Positions 34,861 through 44,600 of a stretch of 64,000 nt of DNA are shown one piece after another. Under the pieces are notes generated by a model. That model was not told where the DNA came from, did no database searches, and saw nothing but the letters and a program-made list of their open reading frames with translations. Each line of letters begins with the position of its first letter. Within the stretch, counting starts at the first letter, position 1. The position numbers were made by a program, and so were the translations under genes. Source of the stretch: CAYNVQ01 sp964400735 (GTDB lineage: Bacteria > Acidobacteriota > Aminicenantia > Aminicenantales > Aminicenantaceae). The stretch lies in NCBI GenBank assembly GCA_964400735.1, contig CAYNVQ010000002.1, positions 434,001-498,000 on the forward strand, written 5' to 3'.

Positions 34861-34918
34861 GGTGACAGGTTACTAAATTATTATTCCTATCGAATGAATA
34901 ATTTAGTAACCTGTCACC
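34861..34918. repeat. Intergenic palindromic repeat B, perfect hairpin
   Basis: GGTGACAGGTTACTAAATTA, a centre containing CCTATCGAATG, and the perfectly complementary arm ending AGTAACCTGTCACC form a 58-bp hairpin between the mutarotase stop (24 bp upstream) and the GH51 gene. Short direct pieces (AAAAAAGGTGACT at 34854, AGGTCACC at 34925) flank it. There is no U-tract after the stem, so a Rho-independent terminator is not indicated. Confidence 0.75.
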
Positions 34919-34954
34919 ATATTTAGGTCACCATATGAGGAAGGAGGGAGTGAG

Positions 34955-36529
34955 ATGGAAATTTATAAAATTTCGGCGATTTGTGCGACGGTGTTGTTTT
35001 TATTTGGTGGCTTTACACAGCCAGCCCAGAAGAGCAACAAGGAGACCCCAACCACAAATACGATGATTATCGATGTGGACTTGGGAAAGCACACCATCAA
35101 TAAAAACATATATGGGCATTTTTCCGAGCATCTTGGAGCCTGCATTTATGGGGGATATTGGGTGGGTGAGGATAGCTCCATACCCAACACGCGAGGCATC
35201 CGGAACGATGTGGTGGAAGCCCTGAAAAAGATCAAAATCCCGGTCCTGCGCTGGCCGGGAGGATGCTTTGCCGACACATACCACTGGAAAGACGGCATCG
35301 GCCCCAAAGACAAACGCCCCAGCATGATCAACACTCACTGGGGCCGAGTGACCGAAAACAACCATTTCGGCACCCACGAATTTCTGGACCTGTGTGAGCA
35401 GCTCGGTTGCGAACCATACATCTGTGGGAATGTGGGAAGCGGGACGGTCCGGGAGATGCAGGAGTGGATCGAGTACATCACTTTCGACGGGGAAAGCCCG
35501 ATGGCCGACCTCCGCCGGAAAAATGGACGGGAAGAGCCCTGGAAGCTCAGATATTTCGGCATCGGGAACGAAAACTGGGGCTGTGGCGGCAGCATGCGGC
35601 CCGAATTCTATGCCGACCTATACCGCCGCTTCCAGACCTATGTCCGTAATTTTTCCGGAAACAGGATCTACAGGATCGCCTGCGGCTCCAACAGCGAAGA
35701 TTACTACTGGACCGAGGTACTGATGCGGGAAGCCGGCTGGATGATGAGCGGCTTGAGCTATCACTATTACACTGTCCCGGGCGGATGGAGGAACAAAAAT
35801 TCCGCCACCAAATTCAGCGAGGCCGACTGGTTCGAGAACCTCAAAGGAGCGCTCAAGATAGACGAGTATTTAACCCGCCACTCCACCATCATGGACCGCT
35901 TCGACCCGGAAAAACGCGTTGGCTTGATCGTGGACGAGTGGGGCAACTGGTATGAGGTCGAACCGGGAACCAATCCGTCTTTCCTTTACCAGCAGAATTC
36001 CCTGCGCGATGCTCTGACCGCCGGCCTGACCCTGAACATCTTCAACCATCACTGCGAACGTGTCCAGATGGCCAACATTGCCCAGACCATCAACGTGCTC
36101 CAGGCTGTGATCCTCACCAAAGACGAAAAAATAGTCCTCACCCCCACCTATCACGTATTCGACCTGTACAAAGTCCACCAGGACGCCACCCTGCTTCCCT
36201 CCCGACTCGATTGTGTGGATTATGAATTCGACAAAGACAGCATTCCTGCCATTAACGCCTCTGCATCAAAGGACAAGGAGGGAAAGATTCACATAACGTT
36301 GTGCAACCTGGACCCGAGCAACCCTCAGAAGATAACTTGTGAATTGCGCGGCTTCACTCCCCGATCTGTCACCGGCCGCATATTGACCGCCGATGACATG
36401 ACGGCCCACAACACGTTCGATAACCCGGAAAAGGTCAAACCCGGCGATTTCGCAGATGCCAGGATCGAAAAGGGAGAAATGATAACCGTCCTGCCGCCTA
36501 AATCAGTAGTGATGATTGAAATTAAATGA
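34955..36529 (+). CDS. Secreted alpha-L-arabinofuranosidase, GH51
   Basis: 524 residues, with GGAAGGAGGGAGTGAG before the ATG and a signal peptide (ISAICATVLFLFGGFTQPA). Typical GH51 elements are NIYGHFSEHLGACIYGG, VLRWPGGCFADTYHW, acid/base FGIGNENWGCGG (Glu206) and nucleophile LIVDEWGNWYEVEPG (Glu328), plus a C-terminal beta-sandwich ending in ITVLPPKSVVMIEI. It removes alpha-L-arabinofuranosyl residues from arabinan, arabinoxylan or arabinogalactan side chains. Most bacterial GH51 enzymes are cytoplasmic; export of this one fits the extracytoplasmic strategy of the locus. Confidence 0.93.
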   Translation: MEIYKISAICATVLFLFGGFTQPAQKSNKETPTTNTMIIDVDLGKHTINKNIYGHFSEHLGACIYGGYWVGEDSSIPNTRGIRNDVVEALKKIKIPVLRWPGGCFADTYHWKDGIGPKDKRPSMINTHWGRVTENNHFGTHEFLDLCEQLGCEPYICGNVGSGTVREMQEWIEYITFDGESPMADLRRKNGREEPWKLRYFGIGNENWGCGGSMRPEFYADLYRRFQTYVRNFSGNRIYRIACGSNSEDYYWTEVLMREAGWMMSGLSYHYYTVPGGWRNKNSATKFSEADWFENLKGALKIDEYLTRHSTIMDRFDPEKRVGLIVDEWGNWYEVEPGTNPSFLYQQNSLRDALTAGLTLNIFNHHCERVQMANIAQTINVLQAVILTKDEKIVLTPTYHVFDLYKVHQDATLLPSRLDCVDYEFDKDSIPAINASASKDKEGKIHITLCNLDPSNPQKITCELRGFTPRSVTGRILTADDMTAHNTFDNPEKVKPGDFADARIEKGEMITVLPPKSVVMIEIK

Positions 36530-36575
36530 TAGAGAGAAAAGCATCCTTTGTTTCTGTGATTATTTAATTGGAAGT

Positions 36576-36709
36576 CAGGCAAGCTGGTTAGGAAGCCATC
36601 CGGAGGCGAGCGGGCATGGAAAGCAAGCTTTACTTGCATGCATATATTATTGTTCCCCCTCCAAGGGATCGCTAGGGAAAACCAGCGGGCTGACGAATCA
36701 GCTTGCCTG
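36576..36709. repeat. Inverted repeat in intergenic region
   Basis: CAGGCAAGCTG (36576-36586) and its reverse complement CAGCTTGCCTG (36699-36709) flank about 110 bp. The interior contains GGAAAGCAAGCTTTACTTGCATGC. A related stretch (GAAAGCAAGCTTTGCAGGCA, followed by GGCATGC) occurs at 50812-50837, also intergenic. This may be a further small dispersed element or a structured RNA; no ORF is present. Confidence 0.35.
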
Positions 36710-36776
36710 CCTGGTTTTTGTCACAGAAGCAAGGATGCACTGAATATGAACTTATTTCCTAATCAGCTGCAGGAAA

Positions 36777-38435
36777 TCAGTACTTCCACTTGCCTGTGTC
36801 TTCGCCGGCGGGCGCATTCTTGGTGATGTGTTCGGCCATCTCCTTCTCCAAACCGCCACTGTTTCTTCCGAAGGGTGACCATCCGTGAGGTTTCCTGGGA
36901 CGGCCGTAACGGAATGACCCACCGTAATAGGGATCTTTGGTGCTCTCCAGGAATTCTTCCATCTCGTACACAGCTTCGTTCAGGTAGAAGTTATCCATAT
37001 CCCCGCAGATCAGATGCAGCTTTCCCACAAGGTTGGAACCGATCTCTGCCCAGTGCTGCTTCAGGTAGTACACCAAGTCATAACGGTCCCTCATGTAAAG
37101 GGCCACTTCCCGGTCGATCTCTCCGGTCAATTTATCCCACAGAGGCTTAGGATATCCATCCTCTCCGATCGGACCATAAGCGGCCTGCCAGATGTCCAGC
37201 TGCTGCCCGGACCTTTGCTTGCTCCCCAAAACCGCTTCCAGCTGGCTCATCTCCCGCATGGTGACCAGAACCTGACCGTGGGCATCCCTCATCAGCGGGC
37301 GTTCCGGCCTCATCCAACCGGACTCGATAAAAAAGGCATTTTCGTCTTTGTAGATATTGACCAGGCCGTAATAGTTGAAATCGATGGGATCGGGACAGAA
37401 GGTCCATGTTCCCCCAAAAAAGTCAGGATGGAAAATCTGCAAGGCCAGGGATTCCCATCCCCCTGTAGAACCGCCGGTCAGAACCCGCGCATAGGGCTTT
37501 CGGATGATCCGGAATTCCTCCTCGATTTTCGGAATGAGCTCCTGCATGATGGCATCCCCGTAAGGCCCGCAGTTGACCGAGTTCACCGCATAGGAGTCGT
37601 CGAAGTAAGGACAGGGATGCTGGAAGGTCACGACAATCATTCGGGGAAAATCTTCGGATGTCCAGGTCTTGTAAAAGAATGAATTCTCTCCCTCCAATCC
37701 GTAAGGAGCCCGGGTCGAAAAGTGACCCTGCCCATAAATCACAGGATAATAAACATCTGGATGCGAATCGTACCCCATGGGAAGGAGAATTGTGGCGCCG
37801 ATGTACATTGAGTGGCCCCAAAACTCGGAAAGAAGCTCGCTCTTGAACTTGATGCGCTTGACCCATTCGTTATCGTCCGGCACTTCGACGGGTGGGATCA
37901 CCTGGTCCATACTCAGCTCGACCGTATACCCCTCGGCAGGATCCAGATGGACCTTTTGTGCCTCACTGTAAAGATTGTCAGGAGATCTATTGAACTGCTG
38001 CCCTTCCCACTGGTCCATATGGGCCCAGATCACATGGCCGTCGGCCCGCTCGAATCTGGTGTAGATGTTGAGAAGAGCCTGGACATAATAGTCTCCTGCC
38101 GGAATATCGGTCAGGCTTTCTAGAGGGTAACCCAGGATGGTTTCGTCGATGACGACGGAGTCTCCCGGCTCGAGATTCTCCACATCAAGCCCGAAAAAAG
38201 GAACACTTCTCATCCATGAGCCGGCCTGAAGGCGTGGCTCTCTTCTGTCATCTTTGGTTACCATCACAAATACGCGGCCCGTAATGGCCTCTTGATGGAC
38301 GGATGCTGGAAAAGACAGCTCGAATCTCAGCTTCGGGGACTGCTGCTGAGTGCTGCACGAGAAGAAGACGAACCCCATGCATAAAGCGATGATAAAAACA
38401 CAGACGAGAACGGAAAAACGGTATTTCGATCGCAT
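36777..38435 (-). CDS. Esterase-like lipoprotein (alpha/beta-hydrolase)
   Basis: 552 residues behind AAAGGAGGAATCG. The lipobox is in MGFVFFSCSTQ. The N-terminal ~200 residues are beta-rich and the rest is a putative-esterase fold: YPVIYGQGHFSTRAPYG, MIVVTFQHPCPYFDDSYAVN, nucleophile elbow VLTGGSTGGWESLAL (Ser323), and a C-terminal KLHLICGDMDNFYLNEAVYE. The substrate is unknown; feruloyl- or acetyl-esterases have this general architecture. It ends ~250 bp from the GH51 stop and faces it, so it may serve the same polysaccharide locus, but this is only positional. Confidence 0.78.
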   Translation of the reverse strand: MRSKYRFSVLVCVFIIALCMGFVFFSCSTQQQSPKLRFELSFPASVHQEAITGRVFVMVTKDDRREPRLQAGSWMRSVPFFGLDVENLEPGDSVVIDETILGYPLESLTDIPAGDYYVQALLNIYTRFERADGHVIWAHMDQWEGQQFNRSPDNLYSEAQKVHLDPAEGYTVELSMDQVIPPVEVPDDNEWVKRIKFKSELLSEFWGHSMYIGATILLPMGYDSHPDVYYPVIYGQGHFSTRAPYGLEGENSFFYKTWTSEDFPRMIVVTFQHPCPYFDDSYAVNSVNCGPYGDAIMQELIPKIEEEFRIIRKPYARVLTGGSTGGWESLALQIFHPDFFGGTWTFCPDPIDFNYYGLVNIYKDENAFFIESGWMRPERPLMRDAHGQVLVTMREMSQLEAVLGSKQRSGQQLDIWQAAYGPIGEDGYPKPLWDKLTGEIDREVALYMRDRYDLVYYLKQHWAEIGSNLVGKLHLICGDMDNFYLNEAVYEMEEFLESTKDPYYGGSFRYGRPRKPHGWSPFGRNSGGLEKEMAEHITKNAPAGEDTGKWKY

Positions 38436-38606
38436 CGATTCCTCCTTTGAAATTCAATTCATCTGGGTAATTCTCTCTAATATCACAAAGAGGGTCGTGG
38501 TTCAATGTTTTTGAAATCGTATGAGCTTGTTGTCGGGAGACCCTCACTTTTCGATATGTCATGAACGAAGGTCCGAATTCGGCTCTAACAATATCGTTCC
38601 GTTTAA

Positions 38607-38636
38607 TTGACAACTAAATTCTTGCTGTGTTATAAA
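38607..38636 (+). promoter_or_regulatory. Promoter of the first TPR-kinase gene
   Basis: TTGACA (38607-38612), an 18-bp spacer ending CTGTGT, and TATAAA (38631-38636) form a near-consensus sigma-70 promoter 38 bases before ATG 38675. The CTGTGN directly before TATA recurs at the promoters near 50883 and 55732. Confidence 0.7.
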
Positions 38637-38674
38637 AGCTTTGAATTTAGGCTGGAAATCCGAAAAAAAGAATC

Positions 38675-41473
38675 ATGCTTTCCAAAGGGGACACGATAGG
38701 CCATTACGAAATCCTGAGTCTCCTCGGGCAGGGAGGAATGGGACAGGTCTACCTTGCCAAGGACGAAATCCTGGAAAGGAACGTAGCCATCAAGTTCCTC
38801 CCCGAAGATGTGGATCGGGATTTTCTGACACGTCAGCGGTTCGTCCGGGAGGCCAAATCGGCCGCATCCTTGGACCACCCCTTCATCTGTAAGGTTTACG
38901 AGACAGGTGAAACCGAAGGGAAGGCCTTCATCACCATGGAGTATGTGGAAGGCCAGACTCTCAGAGAAAAAATAGAGAAAGAACCGATCAGCCTGAGAGA
39001 TGCCATCCGGATTTCATTGGAGGTGGCAGAGGCTTTGGATGAAGCGCACAAAAAGGGGATCGTACACCGTGACCTGAAGCCGGCCAACATCATGATAACA
39101 CCCGGGGGGCATGCCAAGGTGATGGATTTCGGGCTGGCCAAACGCATCCTTCCCGGAGGAGAACAAGAGATTTCCCGCACCCTGACCCAGTCTTCGATCA
39201 CAGAAGCCGGCTCCATTGCCGGCACGATTTCCTACATGTCTCCCGAGCAGGCACGGGGCGAGGACATCGATGCGAGAAGCGACATCTTTTCGCTCGGCAT
39301 CATCCTGCATGAAATGCTTACCGGGGGGCATCCCTTTTCCAAGCCCAGCGCCATCGAAACGCTGAGTTCCATTCTCAGGGATCCTCCCCCTCAAACCCAC
39401 ATCAAGCCCAAGTCGGTCAATCCGATCATCACCCCCATCCTACGAAAAGCTTTGTCCAAAGATGTGACGGCCCGCTACCAGAATGCGTCGAAACTAGTTG
39501 CTGACCTCCGCAAGGCACAGAGAGAGATAATAGGAGGCCCTGCAGTAAAGCGTCTGCTTCCCATAATCGGCGCCGCTGTCATCGTTATCGCGATTTTGGT
39601 CGTGGTGGCCTTGCAGTTTATCGTCCCCCATAAAGCGCCTGTCCCTGCGACAGGTCCTGAGCCCATTTCGGTCCTCGTTGCCGACTTCCAGAACAAAACA
39701 GGTGATCCTGTTTTCGATGGGGCCCTTGAACAGTTGTTGGGAATCAGTTTAGAAGGAGCGCCCTTCATCTCTGTTTACGAAAGGGGTCAGGCCCATAAAC
39801 TGGCGAATCAACTTGATCCGAGTGCTGAGGGACGGCTGACGTCTGAATTAGCTCAATTGATCGGTAACAGAGAAGGAATCAATGTAGTAATAGATGCGTC
39901 GATCGAACCAGAGGGAAATGGATATCTTATCAAAATGCGGGCGATCGATACCGTTAAAAATGAGCCAATCACCGAGGCTAGCCGGAAGATCGAAACCAAG
40001 GCCGAAATCGGAAAGGCAGTCGATTATCTTTCCTCGAAGTTAAGAGAAGAACTGGGTGGAGCCTCCACAGAATCGGCACAGGCCCTCGCTGGAGAAACCT
40101 TCACAGCCTCCTCGTTGGCGGCTATGAATGCCTATGCCCATGCCCAGGAATTGAATTATCAAGGCAAACGGGAGGAAGCCATTCAATGGTTTCTTAAGGC
40201 CCTTGATCATGATCCGAATCTGGGGCGTGCCTATGCCAGCATAGGTGTGATTTATAACAACCTCCAGAAACCCGAAGAGTCGGATAAGTATTTCGATATG
40301 GCTATGGTCCGTATCGACCAGATGAGCGAAAGGGAAAAGCTCAGAACTCTCAGCACGTATTATTTGATTAAAAAGAATTACCCCAAAGCGATCGAAGAGT
40401 TCACCACCCTGATCGAAAAATATCCGGCAGATATGTCGGCCTACACAAACCTGGCCTTTGCCTATTTCCAATCGCGGAATATGGCGCTAGCTGCAGAGGT
40501 GGGGCGAAAGGCCGTGGAATTCAATCCGAAAAAAAGCATCTACCGGTACAATCAGATCTGGTACGAGATGGCAGCAGGGGATCTCGTAGAGGCAGAAAAG
40601 GAGATCCATTCTTTGCTCGATTTGGAACCTGATTATACCGAAGCGTATGTGTGCATGGGATTGTTGGCGCTTGCCCAAGGCCAAACCGCACCAGCGAGAG
40701 AGGCATACCAGTTGCTGGAATCTCATGGAGCTTACGGGAATGCGCTTGCTAAGACAGGGTATGCCGACATTGCTGCCTATGAAGGCCGTCTGTCCGACGC
40801 CATAAAACTTCTCGAAGAGGGAATCATCTTCGACCGGGAAAATGATCAGAAATTGATCGCGGCGGATAAATGCATTGCGTTAGCCCAGACGTATATGTTG
40901 AGAGGGAATAAAAACCTTGCTGTCGATGCCGCGGATAAGGCAGTTTCTACGTTAAATATAGCAGAGATACAGTTTCCTGCGGCGGAAATTTACATCCAGG
41001 CCGGACTGGATGAGAAAGCCCGCGAGATTGCGGCCGATCTGAGCAGAAAGGTACAGCCCGCACACAGGGCTTTTGCCAAGTTGATAGGGGGGGAGCTTAG
41101 CAAGGCACGCGGTGATGTATCTGAAGCCCTCCAGCTTTACCAGGAAGCTCAAGATTTGGTGGACATGTGGTATGGACGTTTTTTGTTGGGGTGTGCGTAC
41201 CTGGAGATGGAGGCTTTTTCTGAGGCCTATTCTGAGTTCAATTTATGTCTGGAGCGCCGTTGGGAGGCCACATCTGTCTTTTTTATCGATCTTCCTACCT
41301 ACCGGTATGTACCACCGGTCTACTACTATCTTGGTAGAGCCCAAGAAGGGCTGAAAAGCTCCGCTGCTAAAGATTCCTACGAAGCCTTCCTGATCATCAA
41401 GGAAAAGGCCGATGGCGACTGGATGGTCGAGGACGCCCGAAGACGGTTCGAAGATCCTGAACTACCCTATTAA
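38675..41473 (+). CDS. Membrane serine/threonine kinase with FlgO/TolB-like and TPR domains
   Basis: 932 residues. The kinase domain (1-275) has GQGGMGQVYLA, VAIKFL (Lys40), IVHRDLKPANIM (Asp133), MDFGLAKR (Asp151) and MSPEQARGEDIDARSDIFSL. A single transmembrane helix (LPIIGAAVIVIAILVVVAL) lies at about 290-315. Then comes a FlgO/TolB-like domain (ISVLVADFQNKTGDPVFDG), and TPRs fill about 470-900 (YPKAIEEFTTLIEKYPADMS, AYASIGVIYNNLQKPEESD). A PknB-type kinase would face the cytoplasm and the TPR sensor the periplasm. A sigma-70 promoter lies at 38607-38636; the Shine-Dalgarno is weak. Two architectural relatives lie at 50934 and 56847. Confidence 0.92.
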   Translation: MLSKGDTIGHYEILSLLGQGGMGQVYLAKDEILERNVAIKFLPEDVDRDFLTRQRFVREAKSAASLDHPFICKVYETGETEGKAFITMEYVEGQTLREKIEKEPISLRDAIRISLEVAEALDEAHKKGIVHRDLKPANIMITPGGHAKVMDFGLAKRILPGGEQEISRTLTQSSITEAGSIAGTISYMSPEQARGEDIDARSDIFSLGIILHEMLTGGHPFSKPSAIETLSSILRDPPPQTHIKPKSVNPIITPILRKALSKDVTARYQNASKLVADLRKAQREIIGGPAVKRLLPIIGAAVIVIAILVVVALQFIVPHKAPVPATGPEPISVLVADFQNKTGDPVFDGALEQLLGISLEGAPFISVYERGQAHKLANQLDPSAEGRLTSELAQLIGNREGINVVIDASIEPEGNGYLIKMRAIDTVKNEPITEASRKIETKAEIGKAVDYLSSKLREELGGASTESAQALAGETFTASSLAAMNAYAHAQELNYQGKREEAIQWFLKALDHDPNLGRAYASIGVIYNNLQKPEESDKYFDMAMVRIDQMSEREKLRTLSTYYLIKKNYPKAIEEFTTLIEKYPADMSAYTNLAFAYFQSRNMALAAEVGRKAVEFNPKKSIYRYNQIWYEMAAGDLVEAEKEIHSLLDLEPDYTEAYVCMGLLALAQGQTAPAREAYQLLESHGAYGNALAKTGYADIAAYEGRLSDAIKLLEEGIIFDRENDQKLIAADKCIALAQTYMLRGNKNLAVDAADKAVSTLNIAEIQFPAAEIYIQAGLDEKAREIAADLSRKVQPAHRAFAKLIGGELSKARGDVSEALQLYQEAQDLVDMWYGRFLLGCAYLEMEAFSEAYSEFNLCLERRWEATSVFFIDLPTYRYVPPVYYYLGRAQEGLKSSAAKDSYEAFLIIKEKADGDWMVEDARRRFEDPELPY

Positions 41474-41508
41474 TCTGGATTTATCTTAGGGTATATAGTC
41501 CCCTTGTT

Positions 41509-41685
41509 TCATCTCCTGCGATTGCTGCACTTAAACTTCTGAATTCGGTTATTGCATGCATCAGCCACATAGACATTGCCGTTAGAGGCAACTGCTACGC
41601 CACTCGGAAAAATAAACTGCCCATCTCCGGAGCCACGGCCTCCATACTCGAGAACGAATTCATTAGAGAATGATTCTTTATTTTG
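41509..41685 (-). pseudogene. NHL-repeat tail in frame after the stop of the giant secreted protein
   Basis: Immediately after the TAA at 41688-41686 the same frame stays open for 58 codons to a TGA at 41511-41509. It encodes an unmistakable NHL repeat (FVLEYGGRGSGDGQFIFPSG, VAVASNGNVYVADACNNRIQ). There is no start codon or ribosome binding site of its own. Either a former longer protein was cut by a stop mutation (a CAA or GAA to TAA change would suffice), or a fragment of a separate NHL gene was fused here. Readthrough of the UAA is a less likely third option. Confidence 0.6.
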
Positions 41686-44600
41686 TTAGGATGATCCAAT
41701 ATCTTGTAAAGATATCTGATATATTGAACCCGTTGAATTATCAGTACACCATAAATACTGGCCATCCGAAGTCAATCCCCTTGGTTCTGGTCCGGGCGAA
41801 GGGGTGGAATACAGGACTGATCCATCCAAAGGATTCAATTGATAAATCATGTCTGTATCGAAATCCACATGCCATAAATAAGTGCCATCCCAGGCTAGCC
41901 CATATGGCTGGGCACCCGGTGTTGGAATATATGAAACGACTGCTCCATTTGACGGATTTAGTTTGTAAATTAGACCTTCATTAATATCACTATTCCATAA
42001 ATTCTGCCCATCCCATGTCAGCCCCTGCGGATAAGTGCTGGGAGTGTCATATGAATTGATAACGGAACCGTCAGATGGATTTATTTCATATATTTTATTG
42101 TCTCCTGAATCTATGGCAAGCCACAAGTGTGTACCATCGTACGTCAGTCCATTTGGAAGCGGTTGAGGTGTGGGAAAAGAGGCGAGGACCGATCCGTCAT
42201 TTGGATTCAATTTGTATACAGAAGAGGTCCCAAAATCTGAATTCCACAGAAAAGTCCCATCCCAAGCCAGCCCTTCCGGATAAGAACCTGGAGAGGGAAT
42301 TTCCTTTATCAGAATAATCCGCGGCTCAGGATTAACGGGAAATATCACCCAATTCTCCCCTGGGAACACCGTGTAGTCGATCATTCTACAGTCATCAGGC
42401 GGTTCCCATCCGCAAGACCATAAGCTTACGGTGCTTCCTTGAATATTTACGTTAATTTCTGCAGATTCGCCCTGATTAAGTACGATGAAATTCTGCCAAT
42501 CCACATAAAAACCTCCATTCGCTGAAGCGCATCGTACCGATGCTTTTCCTACATATGTACCAAATAGAGCTTCGATTTCCGTGATGTCGAGAACGGTGTT
42601 GTAGATTCGCACTTCATCTAAATAACCTTCCCAGAAAGAAACTCCGTCATTTCGGCCACCAAACATCAACAGCCAATCAGAATCACCTGGGGTGCCGGGC
42701 CATGGAGTTTCACCTACCAATGAACCGTTAATATAGGCTCTGATGGTGTTGCCATCATAAGTGCCCACAAAGTGTTGCCACCTGCCACTGGTTACGGCTC
42801 CTCCAGCACTACTTGTACTGGGCAAGTGTATGGCTAATCCAATGTTCACTCCAGATTGCCAAACTCCAAATCCATTGCCTTCAATGAAGTAGCTTGTTGC
42901 TGTTGGACCAGGAACTTTCACCAAGAGAGAGATTGAGAAACTATTGTTTGCAACAAAATTTCTTTCTTGTGCTGTGATGACATCATCTATGCCATCAAAG
43001 TAGTAGGCGCTGTTTGGATTTCCCTGAAGATCTTCCACTAGTGTGGCCCCTAATACTGTGCCGTGATTCCCGTTTCCACTCTCGTCATTTGCATTCCCGT
43101 TGAACGGATAATAAGCAACGAGTCCACCAAGTTGAGTTGCTGTATAGTCTGTGACCTGATTTGTGACGATGTTGTCGTATGTTTCACTCGGGGGGGTGAA
43201 TGAGTATCCATCCAAGGATGGTGTGGCCGTGCCTGTCCAACCTGAAGAGACGAAGTGAGAGTAGTAGCCATTTGCGTCGGTTGTTTCCGATTGTCCATCG
43301 GAGAAGTTGATCACAACTCCCTCAACAGGAGTCGGAGTTCCGCCGATATCTTCAGTTACAACTCCAGAAATCATCACATGCTCGTTCAGCAGGTAAAGCG
43401 TGAAATCCTGGTTTGCGACATCAGCAGTCAAATTGGCGTAGGTGCGCTGCGCAGGCTCAGCATAATATCCGCGTAAATAAGCCTTGCTTGTTCCTGTCCA
43501 GTCATAAGGCACTCTATGAGAATAAAATCCACTGGCATCTGTCAGAGCTACTCCTGCTCTGCCCGAAAACTCTATCGCTACTTCCTCCAAACCTGTTCCG
43601 CCGACTTCTCTTGCCCAGCCTGAAATTTCGATGCTGTTATCGGGAAGGACAGTGATGTAGAAATCCTTCGACGATGTGGCATGTTCGTCGGGAAGAACGC
43701 CAAAACTATCCGTCACCTGGATTCTGAACTCATAAGGCCCGTCGGCTTGAGGAGTGTTTTGCGTAGCATGCAGCAATCCGTTAGCATCAAGAGCCAACCA
43801 GCCTGGGAGGGGATCGGAATTCGGTGCAACGCTCCAATCGTAGGGAGGAATTCCTCCAGAAGCGACTAGCTGCACAGTCGGATAGTCCACACCAACTGTC
43901 CCGTTCGGAAGACGGGCGGAAGTTTCTATTATCAGCGGCAGCGACACATATGGCTGTTCATATCCATCCTTAATATCAGGTGTGTCAGGTGAGAATTCCA
44001 ATTCTATGACCTCTGGATAAAAAACTTCATCGTCTTCGGTGTGTTTATCGATGAAACGGTAAACAACGATGGCTTTTTCCTGAGGTTTCAAAGCGAACTT
44101 TGCGTCCACAAACTCTGAGGGCTCAGCCGTTCCGGTGCGGAAGCTCAATTCTGGTGTTACCGCTGCCACGTGAGGAGCGGCCACATGGGGATTCAGGCTG
44201 TTGACAAGCAGCTCATGATGCTCTTCCAGAACCAGATCACAACCATGGGCTGAAGTTGTTATGTGCACCCTGTACACGAGGAGCTGGGCGAGCACACCTT
44301 CAGGAAGGTTGGCAGGTAACGAGCTAACAGCATACGCCGATGTCGTGTTGCCCCTGTTTTCGACATCGATAGACACATCGGTTATATCGGAGTCGCCATA
44401 TAGATTGTCAACGTGTGTCGCGGCCACATGAGGATTCAGGACGTCTGGGGAATACGCCGCCACATGAGGAGCGGCTACATGAGGAGCGACGATGTCGTCA
44501 TTAATGGAAAGAGCCGCCACATGGGGTGCTGCCACATGAGGAGCTGCCACATGGGGATTGGCATCTTCCGCGCTCCATTGAATGATTTGGTAGGCGGCCA

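Noticed and set aside
34861..34918. Repeat B hairpin as a Rho-independent terminator
   Set aside because: The stem is A+T-rich in its upper part and no U-tract follows; recurrence as a family with a conserved centre fits a repeat element better.
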